39,128 nt of DNA, taken from contig NMRA01001142.1 of assembly GCA_002633005.1 (NCBI GenBank), positions 10,639 through 49,766 on the forward strand. Reading direction: 5' to 3'. A program made the position numbers and the translations under genes. How positions within the stretch are numbered: the first letter of the stretch is position 1; each line of letters starts with the position of its first letter. The DNA comes from Phoronis australis. Taxonomy: Eukaryota; Phoronida; Phoronidae. Under the pieces are notes generated by a model that was not told the origin of the DNA, ran no database searches, and saw only the letters and a list, made by a program, of their open reading frames with translations. This document shows, piece after piece, positions 1 through 11,600 of the stretch.

Positions 1-208
1 GGGTGATGATGGTGATGACGGTGGTGAGGATGATGATGGTGATGACAGTGGTGAGGGTGATGATGGTGATGACTGTGGTGAGGGTGATGACGGTGATGAC
101 TGTGGTGAGGATGATGATGGTGATGGCAGTGGTGAGGGTGATGATGGTGATGACTGTGGTGAGGGTGATGATGGTGATGACTGTGGTGAGGGTGATGACG
201 GTGATGAT
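1..208. repeat. 27-bp acidic-coding minisatellite
   Basis: About seven and a half tandem copies of a 27-bp unit (ggtgatgatggtgatgactg and variants, ending tggtgag). Because 27 is a multiple of three, frame 2 stays open and reads a nine-residue unit of the type GDDGDDCGE. The opposite strand reads Ser/Pro-rich. There is no start codon, splice site or flanking domain to prove coding, and the array runs off the left edge. Variants are mostly at the codon for residue 7 (Gly, Ser, Cys). Confidence 0.85.
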
Positions 209-760
209 GTGACGGCGATTGTGGTAATGGTGGTGTTGATGATGAAGCTGATGGGGGCTATGATGATGGTGGTTGAGACAATTGTGGTGATGGCGGTGGT
301 GAGGGTGATGGTGGTGACGGTTATGATGAAAATGGTGATTGAGATCATGATGTTGATGATGATGAGGGTGATGACTGTTGATTTTGATAGTGAAGAGTGT
401 ACTGGTAGTGATAGAATGATGATGATGATGATGATGATGGTCATGGTTGTGACGATTTATTTTTGCGGAGATGGTGGTGATGATAACTGTGATGGTGAGG
501 ATGGTAACACTGGTGCTGATGATTGTGATGATGATTTTGATGATATGATGATTTTGATGATGGCGGTGATGCTGGTGATGGTGATGATTATGATGATGAT
601 GATGAAAATTATTATTGCAATGATGATGTTGGTGGTGATAGTGAAAATGATGTTGATTATTGTGATTATAGCGTGTTGACGATGAGGATTTTAATATTCA
701 TGATGATGGTGATGACGATGACGACAACGACGACGAAGATGATGATGATGATGACATAAA
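209..760. repeat. GAT-rich degenerate microsatellite
   Basis: Continuation of the minisatellite as irregular gat/ggt/gac-rich sequence, including a perfect (gat)n-like run near 415-440 and an acidic gac/gat run near 715-755. The frame open from base 2 persists to about 679, but here it reads as Met/Val-rich low-complexity protein, unlike any folded domain. I treat it as simple-sequence DNA, not a gene. Confidence 0.8.
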
Positions 761-3457
761 TTGAAGTATATCATTCCGCTTGCGCACATGTTACAGACGA
801 CTTCTTGGACTTGTGTGACTACATATACGTCACCACAATAAATAATTACAAAACGAAAAGACCATCAATATGCCTTTTAAAATCTTTAAAATGGTGCCGT
901 AAAATCAAAATGGCCTGCTGATGTCACACATTTGCGTCGCGTCAAATCGTTCCGGGTCAGCTGATCCGTGTCAACTAGCTATTGATACAGACCCGGAAAT
1001 GTTGTAGAGGGGGTCGGTAAACAAATTAAGTGCCTTTCAACTATTTGGTACACCAGTTTCGACGGTTCCGGCATCCTATAGTTCATCACATTCTGTACGA
1101 ATATTTATTTATTTATAATTAAAATTGCAGTTAATTTCAGTGAATTATATGTTATTCTTGGCATTCCGGGGGTCACCAACTGTACACAAAGCGACTATAA
1201 ACCTTTGTTCTGTCCGATTCAACTTAGGGCTCTTACCTCCATAAAACTGATCTCGACTTGTTCTTTACTAGATGAGGAGAGATTTGTGAATCTTCAAAAA
1301 GCTGGTTGTTCGTTGAGATCATGTTCTGCACATAAAGTGACATCGACGCCATGAAAACACAAATTGTTGAGCGTGGACTCAAGATCTCCAGTTTAACTAA
1401 GGAACAAATTGTGAGCAAATTCATAACGCTAAGTGTTCTAAATGAAAAAATGGGGGGGGGGGTGCGAATGAAAGACGGTGTTATCACCTCTTTAAATTGA
1501 TTGATGATAATTTCAAAGCACTTTTTGAGCATTAAGAAAAAAACTCTTTTCTTTGCTGTCGTGAACTACATTCATGATATTAAGTGAGAGTGACGATGTC
1601 TTCTCGTCGAGAGCCGAATTTGTCTGTAATAGCCCTACTCTGCAAAATTGTTTATGGCTTATATCACGTAAGCATAAACGAGCGTATTATACTACTGGAT
1701 GAACTTTCTGCTCCAAATACATTACAGGGCAAATACATGTACATACAACATTGTCCACTTTCCCGTCTTCCGTATACAACGCCGAGCTCAAGTGGGTTTC
1801 ATTTCTCAACATTATCGTCATTGACGTTACTTCGAGGTTGTGTCGCTTTGTAATCCAGATTAGCCTATTAGGACGACCCTAAACAAGCAGTGTACAGACA
1901 CGCCAGACAAGCTCATCCCCTTTAATATGGTGATAGAGATGGTGCTCACTTGGTGGTGAGACGAGTAACGCCATAGCGACGTAGTCATACTGGTCCAGAG
2001 CTGACTCCTAGAAAAGCACAAGACTAGGAGGTGGTTTGCAGGCTAAGACGGTACTGATGGTACGTTGAGATCAAGGTCATAAAATGCACGTGAACAAGAG
2101 AAGCAGGGGTTCAGTGGTACTTTTTTAAAATTTTGAGAGTCTTTTTTAAATTACTTCTTAAAATACATTCAACGAATTTTAGTTACCCTAGAAATTTCTT
2201 ATTATCCAAATGGTGCAAACAACGAATATAAGCGACACAAGCAGTTATAGCTTAGTCTATCCCTCCTTCTGTCAGAACCAACTTTTGATTCAGGAAATTT
2301 ATTGTTGTAATATCCATCTCATCTTGCTAGTCCTTACTCAGATTAGAACGAATTTGAGGCTTGAGAAGATGACTTACAGGTCGTTTCTTCACACCAGGCG
2401 CATTAAGATTCGGTTTCCACGGCGGATTTGTGCCAGTAACCATGCATGGCAGCATGGCCGTCACTGACGAGAAGGGAACAAGGATGAGGATGTGTACCCA
2501 ATTTAAATTCAAACCCACTAAGAGATATAAAGAACGTGATGATTTACTTCAGAAGAACAAATCTGCAAAAAATTGAACGTCAGTAATTCGGATCGTCGCC
2601 GGTTCTGTTGAACGCCGGACAGCAATCTGGGGGAACATTCACTCTGGCACCTGCCTAAATACTCCAAAACAAAATCACGATTTCTTAAACTAAAAGAAAC
2701 AAAACCACGTAGGATACTTCACAACACCTATTTTCCCATAGTCGCATGAACACTATAATGCCCGGGAGGGATAGCACTTTTTTCTTCAATGAGTCACAGT
2801 ACAAATTAATCAACGCACTACGGGGCACGAAAGAAATGGTTTTCCCAGTCATCGCCACATTTACAGGCGTATTTTTAGCTCTTAGCTAACCGTCTTCGCT
2901 TGCCACACTGGAAGGGCACGATTTTTTCGTACTGGCGACCCAGCCTAGTGAGCCTATCATGGAACATTTTGAAATTTTCTCTTCATTAGACTCTAATTAA
3001 GACATATGAAGACTTTTCGTTTGATTACAACAGATTTGCAGTATTATTGCAGAGATTTGTTTTGGAAGCGGTCGAACGAATTCCCAGCCTTGACCTAGCT
3101 CTTTGTCCAAAGTTCCCTCAGTTAATTAATTCTCAGAGTCAGTATGGATTGCCGCAACCCAAATACATTGATTCAGGCCTACTTCGCTGAGACTCTTTCG
3201 GACATTCCAAAAATATGCCACTTCAACATTAATTAACAAGGTCTTAAGTTCAAGGTGAACGTTTACTACATGGAAAACTTATTTACTGCGACACGTCGAA
3301 TGCCGTGACCCTGCCGGACACAGTGGTGAGGCTGCAAGTGCGTCTCCCTTAAAAATATGAACTTTTTACACTCTCGCGACATTTACTAGCGAGCTCGAGG
3401 TATGGCATGTGACGTATTCTGATTTAAAAACAGATCGAAAATTCGTTCTCCCGGCGT
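761..3457. other. No confident gene; one dispersed repeat copy
   Basis: I see no ORF with a recognisable domain or paired splice sites. Short ORFs at 1584-1853 and 2210-2467 look random. A dispersed repeat lies at about 1235-1540 (listed separately). Confidence 0.5.
1235..1540. repeat. Dispersed repeat copy A (partner near 12425-12720)
   Basis: Several aligned blocks are shared with 12425-12720: a ttgagatcatgttctgcacataaa-like block, an aaaacacaaattgttgagc-like block, and an actaaggaacaaattg-like block followed by catttcataac. A third fragment with taaggaacaaactg lies near 13480. The similarity is patchy, so this is an old interspersed repeat of unknown class. It also contains a G homopolymer near 1450-1462. 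Confidence 0.5.
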
Positions 3458-3600
3458 CAGTGGCGGATTTAGGGTGGACAAGGGGGCATTTCTCCCCCAT
3501 TCAGTCCTTTTCGGGCCGCCGAGTCGGGGGTGCGAATGTCTGACGGCAAAATCCTGGCTAATGAATCTGGCCTCAAAATCCTGGATCAAACCCTGGATGT
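3458..3600 (+). mobile_element. hAT-like terminus / repeat fragment
   Basis: Begins CAGTGGCGGATTTAGGG, resembling the CAG(T/G)GGCGGA-type terminal inverted repeats of hAT-group elements. A G/C-rich stretch common in such repeats follows. No matching inverted end was found to the right, so this is a fragment or a solo end. The inverse motif (TAGATCCGCCACTG) occurs at 23490-23503. Confidence 0.4.
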
Positions 3601-5571
3601 TGTCCGCTGCTTTTACTCCTTGAAAGAAAAAACCTGTCAGTGTCAACTGTCTCGAACAACTCACATGCATAATGACACGCCAACGGGTACCGGTGCATTG
3701 AAAATTTGCCATGCTGTATGAGTGAACACGGAGAGAATCGTGCAATATGAAAATAGTAACTTCAAACCTTAAGTTCATATTGCATGTTTGAGACAGCTCA
3801 ACTCAATTCAGTTTTATACTACGAGTAGTCTATTTCGTCCGACCTAGCCACAAGTGCAAAAAGTTAGTGTTGAGCAACTGGGTCGCGTTCTCGCTGGTTC
3901 CCTGCGTCCTCAGCCTGAAGTATTATCTGGCCGGTTAGGGGCGATAATGAAGACACCAGGTTTAGAACAGTAGGTTTATATTTGAAGACTAAGTACCGAG
4001 AGAACTACTTCATTCAAAGCAATATATGACTACGCTACATAGTAATACGATACTACAACACAGCCCAGCCAGCTACCGCCCAACCTAGCGGCACCCAGGG
4101 AAGTAGCGAGGGTCGCGTTTACCTAAACATTGCAGAGTGACATCTGGTGTGGATTTGAGTAAACAAAAAGGCGCACCTGTTCCTGTGCAATATAGTGCAA
4201 TGTTACACAGACTAGAATCGAATTTCTCACGGATAGTGTGCACTGTATTCGTCAGTGCTGGCGATTTTCATCTCGATCCTTTATTTACCACGAACCTTGT
4301 CCTCTTTCGAACAGCATCCGATGGGCCTGTCAAGGTTTCATGGTTAACACTGGTCAGGTAGACCTTACCAAGCCTACCAAGGTAAGGAGTTTTATTTACT
4401 ATTGTGCTACACTCCTTGGCTCTACTATGTGGATCTTCTCGTCCTACAGAGTATCGGTAGTCCGAATGTGCAGGTGTGTGAGCTACAAGTTGTCCCGGCT
4501 TACTGTAAGTTTCATCATTCAATGAAGTCCGCGATTTCATTCCACATAAAACTATCATTCAATGTTTAGTGACAGTCGCTTGAGTCGCCCGTCATGGGGT
4601 GTTCTGCCAATGTCATTAGATACTCGTAGTCGTAGTCTATGTTGTCATTCTTCCGGGTGTGTTACAAAGGTACCAGTCACCTGTCTAGAGGTGGATTGTT
4701 TCAACGAACATTCATTCAGTTAGTGCTCAGAAATTTTGTGTTCGGACAAGTCAAGAACATCCTTCGTGGGTCGGTCAGCATTCGTTCTGAGATTAGCCCG
4801 TGGCTAATGATTTAAAAGTACTGCATAACATTGTGTTATGCACTGACACTTATTTACGGAGGGGTTACGCGTCCATGACACTCGGAAGGCAGCAGTATTG
4901 ACCCACTTGTCATCTGACAGTGGCAGCGTCATCGTCAGGTATTCATTGTCCAATGAGGGGTACTTGACCTAATTTTTAGATGTGGTGCGCTGTAGATTAG
5001 TTGAAAGATGTGTAGCATGGGTGGGAAACAATTGACCCATGCCGACGCAAAACAGGCCCTAGCAGGGGGCCAGGGAAGTGGGACTTACGGACCTCACTGG
5101 GTACGTTAGTTTTAAAACATGTAGCTCTCCTCTTCTGACGGTATGGATTAGTAGAATAATGCTCAAGGAAACAGTTGATAATAATCCCAGTGGGTTATGA
5201 AAAAAAATCGAGGCAAAATTGTATTTTTTGAAAATTAAAAAATCCACTATTTTAAAAAAATGAATACACTATTTTTTTATATTTGTCATTTTCATAGTCA
5301 TGTCTAACTAAGTAGTTAAAAGTTTTTTTTACTTATTTTAGAAAGGAACCGGGAGATTTAACCAATGTATATACCCTTGTTAAGACCCACATGCAGCTAT
5401 TGCAAACTTCCAACTGGAACATTTATTGAATTTAATAATTACAGGACGAATAGTTCTTAGGGTAGAACGTATGAAACTGCTAAAATTAGTATGTGACACA
5501 CTGATGGCTACTTCCTCTATTGAACATGCCTTAAAATGTTAATGGATATTTTTGACGTCCTTATGCTGATG
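3601..5571. other. No recognised feature
   Basis: AT-rich DNA with only short, unsupported ORFs (for example 4137-4361 plus and 4268-4558 minus, overlapping each other). I see no domain, splice pair or repeat partner within the window. Confidence 0.45.
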
Positions 5572-5575
5572 TTAA

Positions 5576-7223
5576 AGGAGAATGCCACCCGATTAAATTA
5601 GTCTTTTTTACCGTCTTAATCGGTCTATATCCACATCGCCTCTTATACGGTCGACCTCACCTTGCCGAGAGATGTCGCGTTAACCCGTAAGGAAGATGAG
5701 AAACGACGCAGCGATGTCAGTGGTTCGTCTGCAGAGTGTATGCCGCTGTATTGCGAAGCATCGTTCCTGCTTGTCCGAACTATGAAGCTGCGAAGAAAGC
5801 GGGTATATCGTTTTTTCGACTTCCTCGAGAGCTCAAAATGCTTAGGAAGTGGCTCGCGGTAGTGAAGAATGAAAGGTACGCTGTTCATAGCAAATATGAG
5901 GCCGTGAAACATCTGCGTGTCTGTGGCCGGCATTTCGTCGACAGTCGGATTTCCCTGACGAATTCCGGCTTACCGAAGAACTATCCATACGTTCCGTTAC
6001 CTGTGCAGGTTCACGGCGCTTCTCTAGTATTTTTTGGTCAGTGTATTCCGGTTCGAACTGATAGCCTTTGAAATCTAACGATCCGACCCGTGGAGTCTTC
6101 GTCTGATGAGCTCTTCACTAAGTCGGGATTGGCGCCGGACGAGTTGCCATGTAGACGTTTATTTTCTGCGCTCTGATTCAAAATGAATTATTCTCATCCT
6201 AACCAATACTTATGTAGAACTGAAACAAATCCTGTCTCATTAGATACAATTTGTAATGCCTTTGCAGTATTCGTGAGTGCAAATGTTGAGAAGCCAGTAA
6301 TGAATAAACCACTGCGTTACCGGCTTTTGATGCCGGCAATAAAGGTATTTGATCGGGCACCGAGGCCGTGTGAGCGCATGCTAATTCAGTGTTTACTGAC
6401 TGAAAACTGTTGTGAAAAAAATACTCAATTTTATATGCTATGGTCACATGTTAGGGGGATCTTTATTTAGAAATACAAATACATTATTCAAATCATTGTT
6501 ACTGTACAACCTTTGCCCTGACGGTCTGTGGAAAGGGAACCTGACTTTGCGGCCTCCGACAAGTAAGTAGATTTTCAGTTTCGTGGCTAATTCACATAAA
6601 TAATTACGTGTTCCTTTGGCTCACTATTATAGTCTTTTCGTGGCTGGAGGTTTAGTTTCCAACTCAAGCTGGTTTATGTTCGTGCCAGTCCCGGCGGCCG
6701 CGACGGGCCTGATTGGGTTCCGAGCCACTAGCCGGGATAACAAGCGTTTTGTGTGTTTAGAACTCAAAAAATCACAAGTCTAAACAACACAGATCTAGGG
6801 TCTCCTGTCTGTATTCTACGGGAGAATACTTCGAATTATCTCCGAACAGACCCCAAACTCGACCTGCTAGGGACCTTGGAAAATTGACCTGCCGAACTTT
6901 GTAGGCTACGGTGTGTCCAATCCGTAACAGCGAAATAAAACAACACGTTTGTATAAGAACTCGGTGTATTTTTAAGGGTTTTACATCGAGGTTTGATGAT
7001 TTATTGGTGTTAAACGATGGATTAAAGCGATAAGCTGACACCAGTAACCCGTGTTGTGAACTGCTGAAGAGACTACGTGTGAAACCAATGACGTCTTTGG
7101 ATAATTTCAACACCTCCGTCTGTCATCAGGTGTTAGGTAACGCAACCGAACGTGCCGTTATCGAGTAGAACTACTGGATCTAAATTGATACAAAATAGGT
7201 TGTTTTTTGGGTGGCATGCTCCT
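5576..7223 (+). mobile_element. Kolobok-type DNA transposon, non-autonomous copy
   Basis: The 1,648-bp block is flanked by TTAA at 5572-5575 and 7224-7227. Its ends are 15-bp inverted repeats: AGGAGAATGCCACCC on the left, and the complement of AGGAGCATGCCACCC on the right (14 of 15 identical). TTAA duplication plus a THAP-domain fragment inside is the known signature of the Kolobok superfamily, whose transposases carry THAP-like zinc fingers. No intact catalytic region is visible, so the copy looks internally deleted and immobile by itself. About 92 bp of its right end recur at about 93% identity, inverted, at 31834-31934. Confidence 0.8.
5700..6071 (+). pseudogene. THAP zinc-finger fragment of Kolobok transposase
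   Basis: The open frame after a stop at 5697-5699 contains a THAP-like domain: a VPACPNYEAAKKAG start, SFFRLP, a KWLAVV tryptophan segment, then the C-x2-H pair in VCGRHFV and a downstream LPKNYPYVPLP segment. In THAP proteins four ligands (C2CH) bind zinc and the domain binds transposon ends. The first cysteine should sit five residues before the C of PAC but is Ser here (SIVPAC), so zinc binding is probably lost. There is no convincing in-frame ATG; a GTG lies at 5736. The frame ends at 6071, and the following ORF (6183-6470) has no domain I recognise. It lies inside the TTAA-bounded element, which explains its origin. Confidence 0.65.
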
Positions 7224-7227
7224 TTAA

Positions 7228-7881
7228 ATTGAAAACCTGCAGTAAAATCTCACCAATTTCAGACAAAACAATTGCCAAAGTTTTGAAATCTTCTAACATT
7301 GCCGTATATGCGAATGTCCACAATTTCTCCGAATCAATTGTCAGATATGGTAAAGATTTTTAAAAAAATAATTTAGCATTTATTTGGTCTCTTATTTTTT
7401 TTGAAAAAATTAAAAAAACAAAATGTCAGGTGTTGGCCATATTGTGTCCTAAATCAGTTAGATTTTACCATCTGTTCTATTTTGGCACAGTTTTATTATA
7501 TGAGCATATGACTAAATACATGCTTAGGTCCTTCAGTGGAACAGCAACTACTTTGTTTATCTCCTACAGTTACTATACTCAATGACTATGTAATTGTATT
7601 TTCAGGTAACACCAATAGCCACAGGTGGGCCCGTGAAACTGTAAATGGCTTCTGTAAGTGATCATTCGCTGGAAATCTTGAGAGTGCATGGGTCTCAATG
7701 AGATGAACTCTACACTGTAATCTGCATTACCTTTCATCAAGTTGCCCAGCTTGCAATTCCAGAAGGTGTGCATTATCACTGGACATAACTCTGCATTGGT
7801 ATTATCATTCTAACTTCAATGGTTCCATGCAGTCCTGAAGGATGTTGTCACTCACATGGTCTGTCCATTTACGAACTGTAG
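7228..7881. other. Upstream region of membrane-SH3 gene; first exon not found
   Basis: The signal-peptide exon expected for the gene that follows could lie here or further left, but I could not identify one. A possible acceptor/donor pair (ttttcag near 7605 and GTAAGT near 7653) encloses a short open stretch without a hydrophobic leader. A minus-strand ORF at 7579-7779 has no supporting features. Confidence 0.4.
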
Positions 7882-8650
7882 CAGCTTACAACAGAGTACA
7901 ACATACACATTGTTGACGTCAGCAACAAAAAATTACGCCTGTGCTTAACATTTGATATTGACAGCTCTTGGTCCCTGAAATTTGGAAGTAGTGTGCCATC
8001 AGACAGCAACATGCCACCGTCACCAAAGACATTGTTGCCATCCTCGTCCATGGTTCTGCATCCATCTGCTGTTGGTAGCAGCTCTTGGTTACAGGATCTT
8101 GTCGGGACAGAAACTGTTTTGCAACTGGTTGACACCAGCTCGTGGACAATGCAAACATTACTGCCATCCAGTGTTCCTTCTCCGTCTGATTCTAATATTT
8201 TGTCACCACCATCTTCACTTCGTACAACTTTACCACTGTTGTTAACATCATCGTCATCATTATCTTCATTTTCATTGTCATTATCACCATCTCCATCATC
8301 ACCACCACTCACTACCACTGCAAGTTCTGCCACAAGTTCAGTAGCCATAACCACGTCCTTCGTCACCAGTCATGAACCGTCTCGTATCACAGCAGCACAT
8401 ACACTACCAACAGCTGCCATCTTGCCAACATCTCCAGTACATGGAACCTCGCAGCAGCCGCAACAAATGACAACCACAACTAGCAATGTAAAGACAATGT
8501 CTTCTGAAGTTTCAACAACGGGTTTACAGTTTTCAACTACTTTGCCTACAACTGCAGCCAATGGGGGCTCTAAAGTTTCAAGAACAACAACTGCAGGCTT
8601 ACCAGTTTCTGGTAACTCGATGTCGCCTTTCCCATCAACTGATAAGACAA
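7882..8650 (+). CDS. Ectodomain exon, Ser/Thr/Pro-rich (mucin-like)
   Basis: Open from just after a TAG at 7879-7881. An AG acceptor at 7880-7881 would start the exon in phase 0, but alternatives exist (AG at 7883-7884, 7921-7922 or 7963-7964). The first ~35 residues look non-repetitive (with KLRLCLTFDIDSS). The remaining ~220 are very rich in Ser, Thr and Pro, typical of O-glycosylated stalks, with few Cys. The exon ends at 8650 before a strong gtaaga donor, in phase 1, which fits the phase of the TM exon. The stretch 8240-8310 is a TCA/TCN microsatellite-like run whose complement encodes Asp/Asn/Glu. It could in principle be intronic low-complexity DNA, but length, donor and phase favour a real exon. 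Confidence 0.65.
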
Positions 8651-11600
8651 GTAAGAAGGATATTATCCGTGTCCGGTTTGTCGCATGTTGCCAATGTGCA
8701 CTCGTTGAGGACCATGCACGTGTGGTTTTATCTCTAAATGGTTACGTGTTTTCAATTAGTTGTTTCACTTAGTGGTACTTGCAGTTACTAGTAAGTCTTT
8801 TAAAGGTGCAGGCGGTTGTCACTGAAACTAGATTTTTTGTTCTTTTTGTTTTTTGTTTTCAAGTCAAATTATTGTTAACCTTAAATTGATAACGTATCAG
8901 TTGTACTTGATAATTCAACCTGCAGTCACAGGCTATTCTGTTTTACCCTTTGGTTTTGTTTTGTGTTGAGACACGTGCCTTAGTTCAGATACGTGTATGC
9001 AGCTTCAGTTGTTGGCAGATGTTATAAAAACGGTTTATGTTTTATTTTCATTTTGGCATTTAAGTTACTCTCCATACAATCAATTTACACAATGGCATAT
9101 GTCAAGTTGATTTTCTTATCACTGACAATTTGATTGAGGATGCACCTTATTTCAGCTCTTCAAAACTCACAGCCCTGGGTCATACCTACTGCAGTCGTCA
9201 TTCCTCTTGTCACTCTTATTATTTTCACTGTTGCTGGTATTCTGTGTTACCGAAAGAGAAGCTGCTTCTCTCAAAGGTTAAAGGTCAGTATGTTTTGTTT
9301 TGCATAAAAATGAATTGGTCATGGTTAAGCTATTCACATCTGAAAACATATTTCACTTGGTTCACTGAATTGTAATGTAGGTCACTAACAATGAATTATT
9401 TGAATGTCTATCAACGGAGTAATGACGCTTTCTTGTGTGTAATGAACTAGTAATAATTTGCCTGGGGTTGTATTTAGATGTTAAAACGGCAATCAACCAA
9501 CGATCCATCAAAGAAATATTAACTTTTGATTTAGACCTCCAGTACTGCTGGTCTCACTTGTTCCTTACCCAGATGAGAAATGATACTGATCTTGCTCAAA
9601 ACTATGCTAGGGGAGTAAAAAGATACGTCTTGACAAGCCATCTTGCAGAGCCTGGTGTCAAGCAATGGAAGGAGCTGCATGCTACTTCCAAGCCATGATA
9701 TCACAGTCCTATCTTGCATGACTCATCTTTAGGGCAATTTCATAACATTGAGTTGTCTAAATCAAAATTTTGTTTCTGTTGCTTTTAAGAGGCAGCTCTA
9801 GAAGGCAGGTTTGCAACGGTTTTAAGTTTGACACGGTGTTAAGTATGAATGTATTGTTTCTGCCAAAGTATTGGTGTAATAAGTGTGTAGTATTCAACCT
9901 ACAGCTCACGACAATGATAAGTTTACTTGCAAGTAAAACTGTGTTTGACCCCTTCGCAAGATGCCAGTTACGTGTACATGCTAAAGTGTCTACCAATGCC
10001 CATGTACACCAAACTGTAACTTTAGGAACTGTTCACAAATCGTTGCCATTTTCACTAGCATTCAAAACTCACGTTTTTGACGCCCCTTCCCCAGAAGCAG
10101 AACAAAATGTTGATATAGGTCAATATTCATTTAGTCATGTAAAGTGTGCTGTAAACTTTAATGCTGGTTCATAAAATATCAATCATTTTCAATTTATTTT
10201 CAATGACTTGTTTTCACTATTCATTTAGTTAATGTAAGGTGTGCTATACACTTTAATGTTAGTTGATAAAATTTAGATTATTTTCAATTAATTTCCATGA
10301 CATGTTTTTATAGAAAAACAATAATTAGCTTTATTTTTTGTTTTTTGCATCCTCATTTATTTGATGTCAAAAGCATATACTGACAGTACATCTTTGACTG
10401 CCTCCCTCTCTCCCTAAATCAATGTTCTGTACATTTCCGTGAAATTGTTGATAATTATGAAGGGTTCCTTTAGGTAAAGAATTACAATCAACACTACGCG
10501 ATCATTCACTTCATGTTAGGCACTATGGGGATGCTTGAAAATGTGTCGTCAGTGACTATTTTCAACCATTTTGTTTTACGTCAAATCTATTTTTAGACTG
10601 CTGACACAAAACACAATGTTCACTATTTGTGAAATGTCATAAATGCCAAAATTAATTGCGCATGTCCCAATATTCAAAATTAAGAAAAAATTTTCCCTTA
10701 AATTTTGAGTGTCCCAAATTTTATATACTCTCCTCAACTGGGAATAATTACTAATAAATGTAAAACTGGTAGAACGTAATTTTTAAAACCAAGAAGTTGA
10801 AAGCAATTATACAAAAACTCTAAATGCTTGTTTAAAACATGTTTATTATTGAAATGGGCAGCTTTATAAACCAGCAGAATTTAGAGCATTTCCATGCGCC
10901 TTGCTTCAAAGTACACAAGCAAAAGTAGCCAAACCCCAGGCCCTTCACCCCTTAGCTTGTGCTTGATTTTAACCCTGTGTTGAGTATCTATAGTTATGGG
11001 CTCAAGCTTAATAATCTTGTTTTCATGGTATTTGTGTTTGTACCCCTCAGAGGAACAGAAGAACTGACAGCGACGGTTCGCTGAAACTTGACAAGTTAAA
11101 AATCAATGAAGGCACAAACAACAAGGGTTTTGTTAACAGTGATGACCTCTCAGGTATGTGTTATGTGTTATGTGTGCTTCATTGGTGAGTGTAGTTGCTT
11201 TTTTAATGGCAGAAATAATTCAAATTTTGAATTACGATGGGTTTAAGTGTTTTGCAGGATTGTACTTCATAGGGAATGAAGCTTGGTGTTCTTGACATGT
11301 TGTAGTATTTGTCTCGTATTCGTCTTATCTTGGTTTGTACAGATTTTAGGCCTCTGTTAACTGCACTCAGAGCTATTGAAAAAATACAAGGCATAGATCT
11401 TCTGCATTATACAATAAAGCATTTCTTGATTAAAATTTAATAGTTTGCACTATCTCAGTGTTTGACAATAGGCTTCAGCTCAATTTAAAAATAGACATGC
11501 GCATACCACAGGGCTGTAACCATTTACTAAAAATACCTGGTCGAGCTGGTTGGCACATTCATTGATTGCTGGGTTTCTTATGTTAAATTTTCCTGAGTGG

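Noticed and set aside
209-679. Met-rich 156-codon ORF
   Set aside because: Composition is pure GAT/ATG microsatellite translation with no domain; the start codon is GTG.
6183-7113. ORFs on both strands in the right half of the Kolobok element
   Set aside because: Neither resembles a transposase core; probably chance ORFs in degenerate element interior.
7579-7779. Minus ORF and a nearby antisense VRKWTDHVSDNILQDCME-like reading
   Set aside because: The short reading faintly recalls LINE-derived protein but is interrupted after about 25 residues, and no second motif supports it.
7869-8366. Minus-strand acidic ORF of 165 codons opposite the ectodomain exon
   Set aside because: It is the complement of Ser/Thr-rich simple sequence. 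The plus-strand reading has a strong donor and a phase match to the TM exon, while the minus reading has neither.
9435-10174. Two plus ORFs inside the large intron after the TM exon
   Set aside because: No domain, and including them would break the in-frame join between the TM exon (phase 0 out) and linker exon 1 (phase 0 in).
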